NCBI GenBank assembly: GCA_964368815.1
Contig: CAYJDA010000035.1
Location: 1-23,796, forward strand
Length of the DNA: 23,796 bases
Direction of reading: 5' to 3'
Source of the DNA: CAYJBH01 sp964368815
GTDB lineage: Bacteria; Bacillota; Clostridia; Oscillospirales; Ruminococcaceae
Shown: positions 7,192 to 14,431 of the stretch, in pieces
Layout of the letters: each line of letters opens with the position of its first letter
Numbering within the stretch: position 1 is the stretch's first letter
Translations under genes and position numbers: made by a program
Notes under the pieces: model-generated
Databases searched by the model: none
The model's input: the letters and a program-made list of their open reading frames with translations, nothing else
What the model was told of the DNA's origin: nothing

Positions 7192-9102
7192 CTATTTATT
7201 ATTTAACATCTCCTCTAAACGTAAGTTTAAAAGGAAGGTGGTAATAATTCCGCATATTGTTTCCAGTTCGCTAACCGTAGCTTCGTCAAATGTGTGTTCC
7301 TTTGCCGAATCTTCAAAGGCAACAAATCCGAGAAATTCACCTTTTGAAATTATAGGAAATGCTATCATGCTTTTAACTCCGGCGGCGGCAAGGCTCTCGC
7401 GCTCCGCCTCGTCGGTAAGCTCGTTTAAACTGTTTAAAACAAATCGGTTGTTTTTTGTTAGGCTCTCGTAGGATGTTTTAAAATCTTCTAACGTAAAATC
7501 GTTTAATAACTCATTAGGGCCAAATTTCGCCTCGTTGTCGAAACTAAAGGTTTTACTTATGCTTTGTGCATCCTCCTGCATCTCAAAAATGTAACCTTTA
7601 CTTAATCCATGCTGTTCTGCTATCAATTTAAGAATGGCAGGCATGATATTGTTAACATTATTGCTCTGGCGAAGCATCTTAAAAATAAATTCAATAAGGT
7701 TGTTGTTAAGATTGATTGCTCCGCTTTTTTCGCTGTCCATCTCGGTGCGCTTAGAGGTGTACATCGGCGCAGACATATCGTCATGATAAAATTTATATCC
7801 GTTTTTACCCGCAGCCTTAACCGTGTATAAAGCCAAATCCGCACAGCGGTATAGCGTGTCGAAATCATTGCCGTGAAGTGGGGATTTTGCAATACCTATA
7901 CTCGCCGAAATTTCAACCGGATTTCCAACCTCGGTAAATGTTTTCCTAAAGGCTTTACATACCTCTTTCGCTTTTTCTTCTATTATCTCATCATTGCTGC
8001 AATTTTTTATGAGTACAAAAAATTCATCGCCTCCAAGCCTTCCGATAACATCGTCGGAGCGGAAAATTTCCTTCAACAAATCCGAAAGCTGGGTAAGCAC
8101 TGCGTCTCCGTACATATGCCCAATGCTGTCATTAAGAGTTTTAAAGTTGTCGATATCAACAATCATGAGGGTGTGCCCGGAGCCGTCCCCTCCTCTGCGC
8201 TTTCTCAGCGATTCTTTAATAAGATATTCTGCCGAGCTTCGATTATATAGGCCGGTTAACATATCGGTTTCTGAGATTTTAGTTAACAGATCAATTTCTT
8301 TTTGTTGCTCGGTTATATCGTTCATCTTTCCTATAACCTTAATCGGAACACCGTTTGTATCATTATATACTCTAAAGTGAGCCATATACCAGTAGTGATT
8401 GCCCTTGTTATCGTTTAGCTTAATTTTTGCGGATACGGTTTTATCGCCGTTGTTTTTTAGCTGCTCGGAGGATACTATACCGCGGCTTTCGGCATCAACA
8501 ATTTTTCCGCTTCTAATAAGCTGTGAGAAGTTATGAATAATTTCCGGCAGATCGAAGCGAGCGGTAAACATGCCGGAACAAGCCATTATATCCTTCTCGA
8601 TGTTATATTCAAAAAAATTGTCCTCTGTGAGGTTTTTCACCTGATCTATAAACTCTTCAAACCCTTTCATCTGCTCGGTAAAAAGTATTTGTCGGATACC
8701 GCTGCTCACCGCAACTGCTATCAGCTGTTTTCCTTCTCTCTCAAAAACCCTGCCGTTAAAATCAACGAGATAATATCCCCGCTGCTTAGAGTTAATTCTA
8801 AGCTTAACATTAAAGCATTGCTCCCCATGCGATTTTGCAACGGCCCTGTCTACTGATTCGCGTGCTATATTTCTATCCTCCGGGTGAATTAAATTCATGG
8901 ATCGGTTATTAAACAACTTATTAAGCTCTCTTCTCGTGTATCCAAGAAACTTTAAACAAATTGTATTAATTGCATTAAAGGTAAAATGTTCATCATTTTT
9001 ACAGATAAACATGGCATAAGCAAGAGAAAATTCGCAGTAATCTTCTTTAGATAGTCTATCTATTTTACTGGCCTGCATAAAACACTCATTCACCGCACAC
9101 AT
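7192..9102 (-). CDS. PAS-PAS-GGDEF-GAF diguanylate cyclase
   Basis: This is a soluble cytoplasmic enzyme predicted to make c-di-GMP from two GTP. The 636 residues have no membrane helix. PAS-like domains lie at about 25-135 and 158-265, the second ending in the typical GKMNDITEQQ linker. They are followed by a GGDEF domain at about 275-440 with an intact GGDEF signature (357-361) and an RxxD inhibitory site (R348-D351) exactly five residues before it, so feedback inhibition is expected. A GAF-like domain (about 475-630) at the C-terminus is an unusual position. The start is uncertain: the ATG at 9102 has only a weak GGA 10 bases upstream. It is the first gene of a two- or three-gene minus-strand unit with the EAL protein. 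Confidence 0.93.
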   Translation of the reverse strand: MCAVNECFMQASKIDRLSKEDYCEFSLAYAMFICKNDEHFTFNAINTICLKFLGYTRRELNKLFNNRSMNLIHPEDRNIARESVDRAVAKSHGEQCFNVKLRINSKQRGYYLVDFNGRVFEREGKQLIAVAVSSGIRQILFTEQMKGFEEFIDQVKNLTEDNFFEYNIEKDIMACSGMFTARFDLPEIIHNFSQLIRSGKIVDAESRGIVSSEQLKNNGDKTVSAKIKLNDNKGNHYWYMAHFRVYNDTNGVPIKVIGKMNDITEQQKEIDLLTKISETDMLTGLYNRSSAEYLIKESLRKRRGGDGSGHTLMIVDIDNFKTLNDSIGHMYGDAVLTQLSDLLKEIFRSDDVIGRLGGDEFFVLIKNCSNDEIIEEKAKEVCKAFRKTFTEVGNPVEISASIGIAKSPLHGNDFDTLYRCADLALYTVKAAGKNGYKFYHDDMSAPMYTSKRTEMDSEKSGAINLNNNLIEFIFKMLRQSNNVNNIMPAILKLIAEQHGLSKGYIFEMQEDAQSISKTFSFDNEAKFGPNELLNDFTLEDFKTSYESLTKNNRFVLNSLNELTDEAERESLAAAGVKSMIAFPIISKGEFLGFVAFEDSAKEHTFDEATVSELETICGIITTFLLNLRLEEMLNNK

Positions 9103-9160
9103 AGCTATTAATCCGTGAGCACTCTCGGTGTCCTTTCCGTAATTAATTTATTATTTAAAT

Positions 9161-9189
9161 ATTATACCATAAACAATTTATAAAGTAAA
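9161..9189 (-). promoter_or_regulatory. Promoter of the diguanylate cyclase gene
   Basis: On the minus strand the -35 is TTTACT (9184-9189), the spacer 17 bases and the -10 a perfect TATAAT (9161-9166). The predicted leader is about 50 bases and contains AAGGA followed 8 bases later by GTG-CTC-ACG-GAT-TAA, a possible four-codon upstream frame. Confidence 0.6.
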
Positions 9190-9285
9190 CATTTCCTCTA
9201 TAAAATAAGCCAACTTTATCATCAGCTCCGATAAAGAGGCGAATTGCTCTTCTTTTAAAATAATATTTTTTTTTAAAAAAAAGTA

Positions 9286-9314
9286 TTGACAAATCGTTAC
9301 AAAAGTGTTACAAT
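9286..9314 (+). promoter_or_regulatory. Strong sigma-A promoter upstream of the short RNA and HD-GYP operon
   Basis: The -35 is a perfect TTGACA (9286-9291) and the -10 is TACAAT (9309-9314), separated by 17 bases. The predicted start is near 9321. An A/T tract (9251-9282) directly upstream could act as an UP element. Confidence 0.8.
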
Positions 9315-9323
9315 TTGGTTACA
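9296..9323 (+). repeat. Three GTTACA boxes at 11-bp spacing, candidate operator
   Basis: GTTACA occurs at 9296-9301, 9307-9312 and 9318-9323, so the three copies sit on the same face of the helix. They span the promoter spacer, the -10 and the start point, as expected of a repressor array. A fourth copy is at 9441-9446. Confidence 0.55.
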
Positions 9324-9435
9324 GAAATAAAACATGCTAAAAAAATACGAATGTATTTGCTCCTATATAAAGTACGGTGCCTATCCTCCTCGGTACGCTA
9401 ACGCGTATTGTTAGGCACCGTACTATTCTTTTTTT
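9320..9435 (+). ncRNA. Candidate small RNA or attenuated leader upstream of HD-GYP gene
   Basis: The strong promoter at 9286-9314 and the terminator at 9371-9435 define a transcript of roughly 115 nt. It would contain a small hairpin AATAC-GAAT-GTATT (9343-9356) and then the branched terminator stem. Between the 13-bp outer stem and an inner TACGC/GCGTA stem lies an unpaired TCCTCCTCGG (9384-9393), which includes an anti-Shine-Dalgarno CCUCC. I could not match it to GEMM-I/II or any other riboswitch I know. It may be a stand-alone regulatory RNA or a leader whose read-through sets HD-GYP expression. Confidence 0.5.
9371..9435 (+). terminator. Rho-independent terminator before HD-GYP gene
   Basis: AGTACGGTGCCTA (9371-9383) pairs perfectly over 13 bp with TAGGCACCGTACT (9412-9424), followed by ATTCTTTTTTTT. 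The 28-base apex contains a second short stem (9394-9407). Confidence 0.88.
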
Positions 9436-9506
9436 GTAATGTTACAATAGATAAAAAGTTGTAATAATCTCTTTAATATTACTCTCGATATAACAAAGGT
9501 TGATTT

Positions 9507-9527
9507 ATGAAAAAGAAAATGTTATAA
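9507..9527 (+). other. Possible six-codon leader cistron before HD-GYP gene
   Basis: AAAGG (9495-9499) sits 7 bases before ATG-AAA-AAG-AAA-ATG-TTA-TAA, which would encode MKKKML. It is out of frame with the HD-GYP gene and stops 17 bases before that gene's first ATG, which has no ribosome site of its own. This could allow re-initiation coupling, but a chance occurrence in AT-rich DNA is quite possible. Confidence 0.25.
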
Positions 9528-9544
9528 TAACTAATATTAATGAA

Positions 9545-10648
9545 ATGATGAGATTATCAAATATGCCAGATGTTGAGTTAATGCCTATAGCTATCGAATA
9601 CCTGGAGGTAGGCTCGGTAGCAACCGATGATATATATGTAAAGTTTCGCATGCCACTTTTAATGGTTAGAAGGGGTAGTATAATCTCCGCTAAAATGCTC
9701 GACAGTCTTTACCGCTCGACAAGCGGCGGCAGAAATGTATACGTTAAGCCGAGCTACTACTACGAATTGCTAAGCCATGGATTGCCTAAAACTTTAAGTC
9801 AGATGCATTTAGAAAGCAGTATCGGCTACGATATTGCCAAAAATGAAACCAACAATCTATTAACCTATCTTAAAGAAAACAAAACCGTTCATGCCAAGCA
9901 ATCCGAAGCCATTTCTAATGATCTTTCAAAAAAAATATCCACGGCTCAAGCCGCCACAATTATTCAGTGTATCAACGGTAAAAACAATGTTGATGAATAT
10001 CTTTGTACCCATAGCACCAACGTTGCGCTGCTAAACGGCTTAATGGGAAAATGGTTGGAGTTGCCGCAAAAGGAAATCGACATTTTAATCACCTGCGGAT
10101 TGCTGCACGATGTTGGCAAATCTGAAGTTCCCTCCGAAATACTTGATGCCCCTCGAAAGCTTACCGACGAGGAGTTTGAAATAATGAGAATGCACAGCGT
10201 TTATTCCTATGAAATGCTGTCACGAAATCCTGATATAGACCCTCTGGTGGCAACAATAGCGAGGAGTCACCACGAAAAAATGAACGGCAACGGATATCCC
10301 GACGGTCTTATCGGTGAACATATTCCGCTTTACGCGAGGATAACAGCCATTTCGGATGTTTATGATGCCATGGTTTCCAGCCGTTGTTATAAAGCGGCAC
10401 ACAGCCCCTTTATTGTACTCTACGAGCTTTCGGTAGGCAAATTTTCGGATCTTGATTTCGAGCTTATCGAACTGTTTTTAAAGATGATGCCAAACGAGCT
10501 TATCGGCAGGCCGGTATTACTGTCCGACGGCACGGTTGCTAAGGTTAAGTTTATCGATCACAAAAAGCTGAAACACCCTATAGTAGAGCGAGATAATGAA
10601 GTTATAGCAACATCCGACGAGCTTTACTGCGAGTCGCTTATTGTTTAA
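9545..10648 (+). CDS. HD-GYP domain c-di-GMP phosphodiesterase
   Basis: This is a soluble enzyme predicted to hydrolyse c-di-GMP to pGpG or GMP. Numbered from the earliest possible start (TTG at 9500), residues 25-90 form a small N-terminal domain common in clostridial HD-GYP proteins. The catalytic domain spans about 165-335. Metal and signature residues are all visible: H171, HDVGK (203-207), H232, HHEKMNGNGYP (257-267), and D286 and D289 in SDVYDAM. The start is unsettled. The TTG at 9500 has AAAGG directly abutting it, which is too close. ATGs at 9545, 9548, 9563 and 9581 lack good ribosome sites. I list 9545, 367 residues. It leads a likely operon with two glycosyltransferases 31 bases downstream, pointing to control of surface glycan. 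Confidence 0.9.
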   Translation: MMRLSNMPDVELMPIAIEYLEVGSVATDDIYVKFRMPLLMVRRGSIISAKMLDSLYRSTSGGRNVYVKPSYYYELLSHGLPKTLSQMHLESSIGYDIAKNETNNLLTYLKENKTVHAKQSEAISNDLSKKISTAQAATIIQCINGKNNVDEYLCTHSTNVALLNGLMGKWLELPQKEIDILITCGLLHDVGKSEVPSEILDAPRKLTDEEFEIMRMHSVYSYEMLSRNPDIDPLVATIARSHHEKMNGNGYPDGLIGEHIPLYARITAISDVYDAMVSSRCYKAAHSPFIVLYELSVGKFSDLDFELIELFLKMMPNELIGRPVLLSDGTVAKVKFIDHKKLKHPIVERDNEVIATSDELYCESLIV

Positions 10649-10679
10649 AGAATAAAACCGAGTGGAGAAGTAGAATAAT

Positions 10680-11819
10680 TTGGCAAATTATTGCATTTTT
10701 TCGGCGCAGTATCTGCCGACGGTTGGCGGAGTTGAAAATTTTAGTTTCAACCTTGCAAAGAGGCTGTTGTTGCGGGGTAATAAGGTAGCAATAGTTACCT
10801 CACAGCTGAATGGTTTACCCCAAAGCGAGACGGATGAAAACGGCATTTTTATTTTAAGATTACCGAGTATTGCGCTATTATCGGGACGTTTGCCGGTGGT
10901 AAAGCCAAACGCAAAAACCGCAGCACTGGTTAAGGAAGTCCTTTCGTGGGAGGGGTGCAGGGTGATTGTTAACACCAGGTTTTACCCTCTTTCGCTTTAT
11001 GCCGTTAGGCAGGCTAAAAAAATGAACAGGCACTGCATAGTTGTCGAGCATGGGTCGGCTTATCTGTCGCTTGGAAATCCTCTATATAACCTTGCAATCA
11101 AGATCTATGAGCACTCAGTTTGCAGTATGGTTAAACATTACTGCAATAGCTTTTACGCTATTTCGGCAAGAAGTAAAAACTGGCTTTTGCATTTCGGCAT
11201 CACCGCAAAAGGAATAATCTTTAATGCTATAGATGCCGAGGAGCTAAATAGCATCGACCAAGGGCTTTTTAACGGGAAAAAATTTGGAGTAAAGCGTAAT
11301 AAGATCATCTGCTATGTCGGCAGGATGATTCCTGAAAAAGGAGTTATACAGTTGGCCGAAGCTTTTAACGAGCTTTCGAATATAAACAATGAATATAATC
11401 TTGTTATGGCGGGAGACGGGCCGTTACTTAGCCGATTAAAGGAAATTGCAGGGCAAAACATTATTTTTTGCGGACAGCTAAGCCGAAACGAATGTGTTGC
11501 ACTGTTTAAACAGTCCGAAATATTTTGCCTACCCACAGTTTCGGAAGGCTTTTCCACCACCCTGTTAGAGGCTGCGGCGGCAGAGTGTTTCGTTATAACC
11601 ACCGAGGGTTGCGGCGGCGCATTAGAGGTTTTTAATAACACAGATGATGCGGTAATAACCAAAGGGAATTCTAAAGAAGAGATTAAGTCGGCGTTAATTT
11701 CGGCAGTTAACGACGGGGAGCGCAACGAGAAGACTTTACGTGTTGCAAAAAGGATAACACAGCAGCTTGGCTGGGAAAACAGCTGTGATGCTATAGAACA
11801 GATAGATTGGCGGAGTTAG
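10680..11819 (+). CDS. Family 4 glycosyltransferase
   Basis: This is a GT-B fold, retaining glycosyltransferase that would add a sugar from a nucleotide donor onto a lipid-linked or surface glycan, acting on the cytoplasmic side. The 379 residues begin with the acceptor-side strand and loop YLPTVGGVEN (11-20). The donor domain shows VGRMIPEKG (213-221), AGDGP (244-248) and the E-x7-E motif E289-GFSTTLL-E297, the usual GT4 signature. The start is TTG at 10680; it is needed to keep the first beta strand, and GGAG lies 12 bases upstream, rather far. It lies 31 bases after the HD-GYP gene and directly abuts the next glycosyltransferase gene. Donor and acceptor sugars cannot be told. Confidence 0.9.
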   Translation: MANYCIFSAQYLPTVGGVENFSFNLAKRLLLRGNKVAIVTSQLNGLPQSETDENGIFILRLPSIALLSGRLPVVKPNAKTAALVKEVLSWEGCRVIVNTRFYPLSLYAVRQAKKMNRHCIVVEHGSAYLSLGNPLYNLAIKIYEHSVCSMVKHYCNSFYAISARSKNWLLHFGITAKGIIFNAIDAEELNSIDQGLFNGKKFGVKRNKIICYVGRMIPEKGVIQLAEAFNELSNINNEYNLVMAGDGPLLSRLKEIAGQNIIFCGQLSRNECVALFKQSEIFCLPTVSEGFSTTLLEAAAAECFVITTEGCGGALEVFNNTDDAVITKGNSKEEIKSALISAVNDGERNEKTLRVAKRITQQLGWENSCDAIEQIDWRS

Positions 11820-12515
11820 ATGAAAAAATTGCTAATAATCCCTGCCTTTAACGAGCAGGAATCCATCGTAAATACTGTTAAGGATATAAAGGAACACTGT
11901 TCCGACTGGGATTTTGTTGTTATTAACGACGGTAGTGTTGACGACACGCTCGCCGTTTGCAATCAAAATAATTACGGCTGTTTAAACCTCTCGGCAAACC
12001 TTGGGCTTGCAGGCGCATTTCAGGCAGGCGTTATGCTTGCGCATGAGATGAAGTACGACTATGTTATGCAGTTTGATGCCGACGGGCAACACAATGCCGT
12101 TTATGTTAAAACACTGTTTGAGGCGGCAATAAAGGAAAATGCCGATGTTGTTATCGGTTCAAGATTTGTTACCGAAAAAAAACCGTATACAGCAAGAATG
12201 ATGGGCAGCAGGCTTATTTCGCTTGCAATTTTTATAACCACCGGCAAAAAACTAACCGATCCTACCAGCGGCATGAGATTGTTTAACCGACGCATGATTG
12301 AAATACTTTCTAAAAACATCAACTGCCATCCCGAGCCGGACACCATCTCCCATCTTCTGCGCAATAAAGCGGTGGTTAAAGAGGTTCAGGCAGAGATGTC
12401 GGAACGTGTTGCCGGAACCAGCTATATTAATATTTTTAACGGCATAGGCTATACCATAAATGCCTTTGTGTCCATCCTGTTTATCCAGTGGTTTAGAAGG
12501 GGGGTAGAGCGATGA
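11820..12515 (+). CDS. Family 2 glycosyltransferase, polyprenyl-phosphate sugar synthase-like
   Basis: This GT-A fold enzyme resembles dolichyl/polyprenyl-phosphate mannosyl- or glucosyltransferases and would load a sugar onto undecaprenyl phosphate. The 231 residues contain the N-terminal IIPAFNEQESI (6-16), NDGS (36-39), the DxD metal motif D86-A-D88 followed by GQH, GSRF (113-116) and DPTSGMR (147-153). It has no long C-terminal membrane domain, which fits pairing with the separate membrane protein encoded next. The ATG directly follows the stop of the GT4 gene and GGAG ends 5 bases before it. It overlaps the next gene by ATGA (12512-12515), so translation is coupled. Confidence 0.9.
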   Translation: MKKLLIIPAFNEQESIVNTVKDIKEHCSDWDFVVINDGSVDDTLAVCNQNNYGCLNLSANLGLAGAFQAGVMLAHEMKYDYVMQFDADGQHNAVYVKTLFEAAIKENADVVIGSRFVTEKKPYTARMMGSRLISLAIFITTGKKLTDPTSGMRLFNRRMIEILSKNINCHPEPDTISHLLRNKAVVKEVQAEMSERVAGTSYINIFNGIGYTINAFVSILFIQWFRRGVER

Positions 12516-12865
12516 CTTTAGTTTTAAGGTTAATTTTATTTGTAGGAGCACTTGTTACCACCGGCTTTGTTCTGTTTAAAATAAGGCGTTCTAAGGTTCA
12601 GATAGAGGACTCTATTTTCTGGCTGTTTTTCTCCCTAATGATTCTTCTGCTAAGCATTTTCCCCGAAATAGCAATACAAGCGTCGGTTCTGCTTGGCATA
12701 TCATCACCGGTAAACTTTATATTTTTGGTAGTGCTTTTTGTTTTGATAGTCCATCAATTTTTTCTTACCATCAGGCTTTCACAAACTAATAACAAGCTAA
12801 AGGAACTGGTTCAAAAAAAGGCAATCGAGGATTATAAAAAACAGTTAGAGGAAAAAAGGGAATGA
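12512..12865 (+). CDS. DUF2304 family membrane protein
   Basis: This 117-residue protein has three membrane helices (about 2-22, 35-53 and 66-88) and a highly charged C-terminal coiled coil (about 90-117). The layout and the IRRSKVQIEDSIFWLFFS stretch (24-41) match DUF2304 proteins, which very often sit directly after a GT2 gene as here. The family role is not established; a membrane anchor or partner for the glycosyltransferase is a reasonable inference. It overlaps its neighbours by 4 bases on each side (ATGA), which shows tight translational coupling. Confidence 0.85.
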   Translation: MTLVLRLILFVGALVTTGFVLFKIRRSKVQIEDSIFWLFFSLMILLLSIFPEIAIQASVLLGISSPVNFIFLVVLFVLIVHQFFLTIRLSQTNNKLKELVQKKAIEDYKKQLEEKRE

Positions 12866-13353
12866 GCGAAGAAAAAAAACATTCAAAATTATTAAAAGCG
12901 GTATACATCATCTTAATCTGTACAGCTTTTCTGCTCTCGGCAGTTGTGCTTGCGGTTTTAGCTATCTATATGCTAACATTACAGCTTTTTACAACCGATA
13001 TAAGGCTTATTTTAACAGTAGCTTTTATTGGTTTAGTTGTAGCCGATATCTACCTGTTTATATTAAAACTAAGCTCGTTTAGTAATAAGCCCCAAACCAA
13101 GGCAGTTGCGTTTCGGCAGAGGAAAAAGGCAAAGAATTTGAAAACAGCCGCTCAACACTCGCCGCCGGCAGAACCTACACTACAGCAAAAAACACAGCCA
13201 CAAACAACCTTAAACGAACAGGAAGAACAACCGCCTGTCGACCAGCCGTTGAAGCCACCGGTGTTTGAAAAAAAAGAGGAAGTTGTATCCAAAAAAGTTT
13301 ATAAGCCGGTGTTCGGCCCTGCCTCAGAATCGGGTGATGAGGATAAGGATTAA
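12862..13353 (+). CDS. Small membrane protein with disordered proline-rich tail
   Basis: No family recognised. The 163 residues have two membrane helices at about 12-37 and 48-69, then a basic stretch (RQRKKAKNLK, 85-94). A tail of about 70 residues rich in Pro, Gln and Glu follows and ends in an acidic run (SGDEDKD). The topology suggests a cytoplasmic or surface-exposed flexible tail that could bind a partner. It is the last gene of the HD-GYP/glycosyltransferase unit and overlaps the DUF2304 gene by ATGA. Its strict coupling to that gene suggests a role in the same glycan machinery, but no function can be assigned. Confidence 0.72.
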   Translation: MSEEKKHSKLLKAVYIILICTAFLLSAVVLAVLAIYMLTLQLFTTDIRLILTVAFIGLVVADIYLFILKLSSFSNKPQTKAVAFRQRKKAKNLKTAAQHSPPAEPTLQQKTQPQTTLNEQEEQPPVDQPLKPPVFEKKEEVVSKKVYKPVFGPASESGDEDKD

Positions 13354-13358
13354 GACTT

Positions 13359-13390
13359 AAAATTCAAGCATTTCATGCAATTAGAATTTT
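13359..13390. terminator. Weak hairpin between convergent units
   Basis: AAAATTC (13359-13365) pairs with GAATTTT (13384-13390), with an inner GCAT-TTC-ATGC stem. It lies between the plus-strand glycan operon and the minus-strand phage-like module and may end either. The stem is AT-rich and no clear T-tract follows. Confidence 0.35.
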
Positions 13391-13433
13391 GCGGCACGCT
13401 TCGTTATTTTCCGTGCAGGGCAAAAAGTTTTGA

Positions 13434-13628
13434 TTATTCCACCTTCTCTATTTTTATTTTATAGCCCAAGGTAGATAATGCCGAAACCACCTTCCAGTCA
13501 AAAATAAATGGCATGCAGTGGGTTATTCTCCTTATTTTTTCGCGTGATAGCCCTGTTTTCCTCGACATTGAACGTTCGTTTTCGGTGTTCATAATTTCGG
13601 CGATTAGATCAATAATATATCCGTTCAA
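13434..13628 (-). CDS. Small helix-turn-helix protein, phage-like
   Basis: This 64-residue product contains SMSRKTGLSREKIRRI (20-35), which reads as a helix-turn-helix of the kind found in small XRE-type and phage regulators. The start is TTG at 13628, with AAGGGATGG 6 bases upstream; that ribosome site lies in the last codons of the preceding gene, 2 bases away. It ends the four-gene phage-like module. It may regulate the module's own promoter, but that is inference, and no second DNA-binding segment is seen. Confidence 0.6.
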   Translation of the reverse strand: MNGYIIDLIAEIMNTENERSMSRKTGLSREKIRRITHCMPFIFDWKVVSALSTLGYKIKIEKVE

Positions 13629-13630
13629 TG

Positions 13631-14431
13631 TTAACCATCCCTTCTTTTTGTAAACTCAGGTACCGACAGGTTTTGCCTCATGGCATCCGGCTTGTTGGTA
13701 TTTTTATTTGCAGTGGGTTTTTGCTCCGAGCCGTATTTCTCCCAGATAACAATTTTTTGTTTCCAGCTGTTAACGGGCTGTCCTCGGCTATCCGTCCAAC
13801 CGGCTACGTTAAAATATTCATAAAACTCGTTAGGGTTTACCGAGCTTTTGCGTTGAAGGCAATAATCGGTAACCTCCTTTAAAGTTGGGATGTTTTGGGC
13901 AAATTTATGATTTGAAAAGCCACCCTGTCTATCTTCTTTTCTTTTGTTTACTTTACTTTTCTTTTCTTTTCTTTGTTTAAAATTGTTAACATCCTGCAAA
14001 CAATTTTCCTGTGCAAGGAACTTTATGTTAACATTTTCACAGAGCAGGGCGGGATCGACCAACAAAAGTTCGGCACGAAGAGCTATTTCCTTTCGCCTTT
14101 TAATTGCTTCAAGATAGCGACTTTGAATTCCTTCTGAGGTAAGAACGCTGTATTTTTTATATTTTTCGATGCAAAAAAGTCCACGCTTTAAGGCTGCGTT
14201 AATTATTCCCTCGGCAACCTCCCTTTCAAACTTGTGTTTATCGCAAAAAAGCATCGAACTTTCCTCGGTCCACTCGCAGTAGTAGCCATGCCCTGAATAA
14301 ATTTGCTGATAAAGCTTAACTATCATGGCAAACGCCGCATATCCAAACTGTACTTCAATCAGCTGTATCTTCTCGTTCATGGTAACGTCCAGCGGAAAAT
14401 AGTCTATCCCACTCTTTAAAATTCTCGCCAT
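13631..14431 (-). CDS. DUF4373-type phage replisome organiser
   Basis: This probable DNA replication initiation protein is of the sort carried by Firmicutes phages and integrative elements. In the 266 residues the N-terminus (MARILKSGIDYFPLDV) and the first 100 or so residues match the Lin1244/Lin1753-like (DUF4373) domain. A very basic linker follows (KQRKEKKSKVNKRKEDR, about 152-168). The C-terminus carries the FYEYFNVAGWTDSRGQPV and SWKQKIVIWEKYG pattern usual in such replication proteins. The start at 14431 is chosen for GGGGGAAG 6 bases upstream and the fit to homologues; an in-frame TTG at 14449 is less likely. No helicase loader, integrase or structural genes accompany it, so this looks like a fragment or a very small element. 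Confidence 0.78.
   Translation of the reverse strand: MARILKSGIDYFPLDVTMNEKIQLIEVQFGYAAFAMIVKLYQQIYSGHGYYCEWTEESSMLFCDKHKFEREVAEGIINAALKRGLFCIEKYKKYSVLTSEGIQSRYLEAIKRRKEIALRAELLLVDPALLCENVNIKFLAQENCLQDVNNFKQRKEKKSKVNKRKEDRQGGFSNHKFAQNIPTLKEVTDYCLQRKSSVNPNEFYEYFNVAGWTDSRGQPVNSWKQKIVIWEKYGSEQKPTANKNTNKPDAMRQNLSVPEFTKRRDG

Larger units (their letters stand above)
9103..9499. other. Divergent regulatory spacer of the c-di-GMP genes
   Basis: This stretch of about 400 bases has no ordinary gene. It contains the minus-strand promoter of the cyclase gene (9161-9189) and a plus-strand promoter (9286-9314) with three phased GTTACA boxes. It also holds a predicted short RNA ending at a strong terminator (9371-9435) and a fourth GTTACA at 9441-9446. 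No second convincing promoter is visible between the terminator and the HD-GYP gene. Confidence 0.75.

Noticed and set aside
7873..8380. Open frames of about 125 codons on the plus strand within the GGDEF gene
   Set aside because: They are complements of the conserved cyclase domain with no coding features of their own.
9320..9435. c-di-GMP riboswitch (GEMM-I or GEMM-II) ahead of the HD-GYP gene
   Set aside because: The expected conserved aptamer bases are not present; only a terminator-type stem and a small hairpin are seen.
9500..9545. Frameshift at the 5' end of the HD-GYP gene, joining MKKKML to the main frame
   Set aside because: The conserved domain begins well downstream and is intact, so a shorter start explains the sequence without a frameshift.
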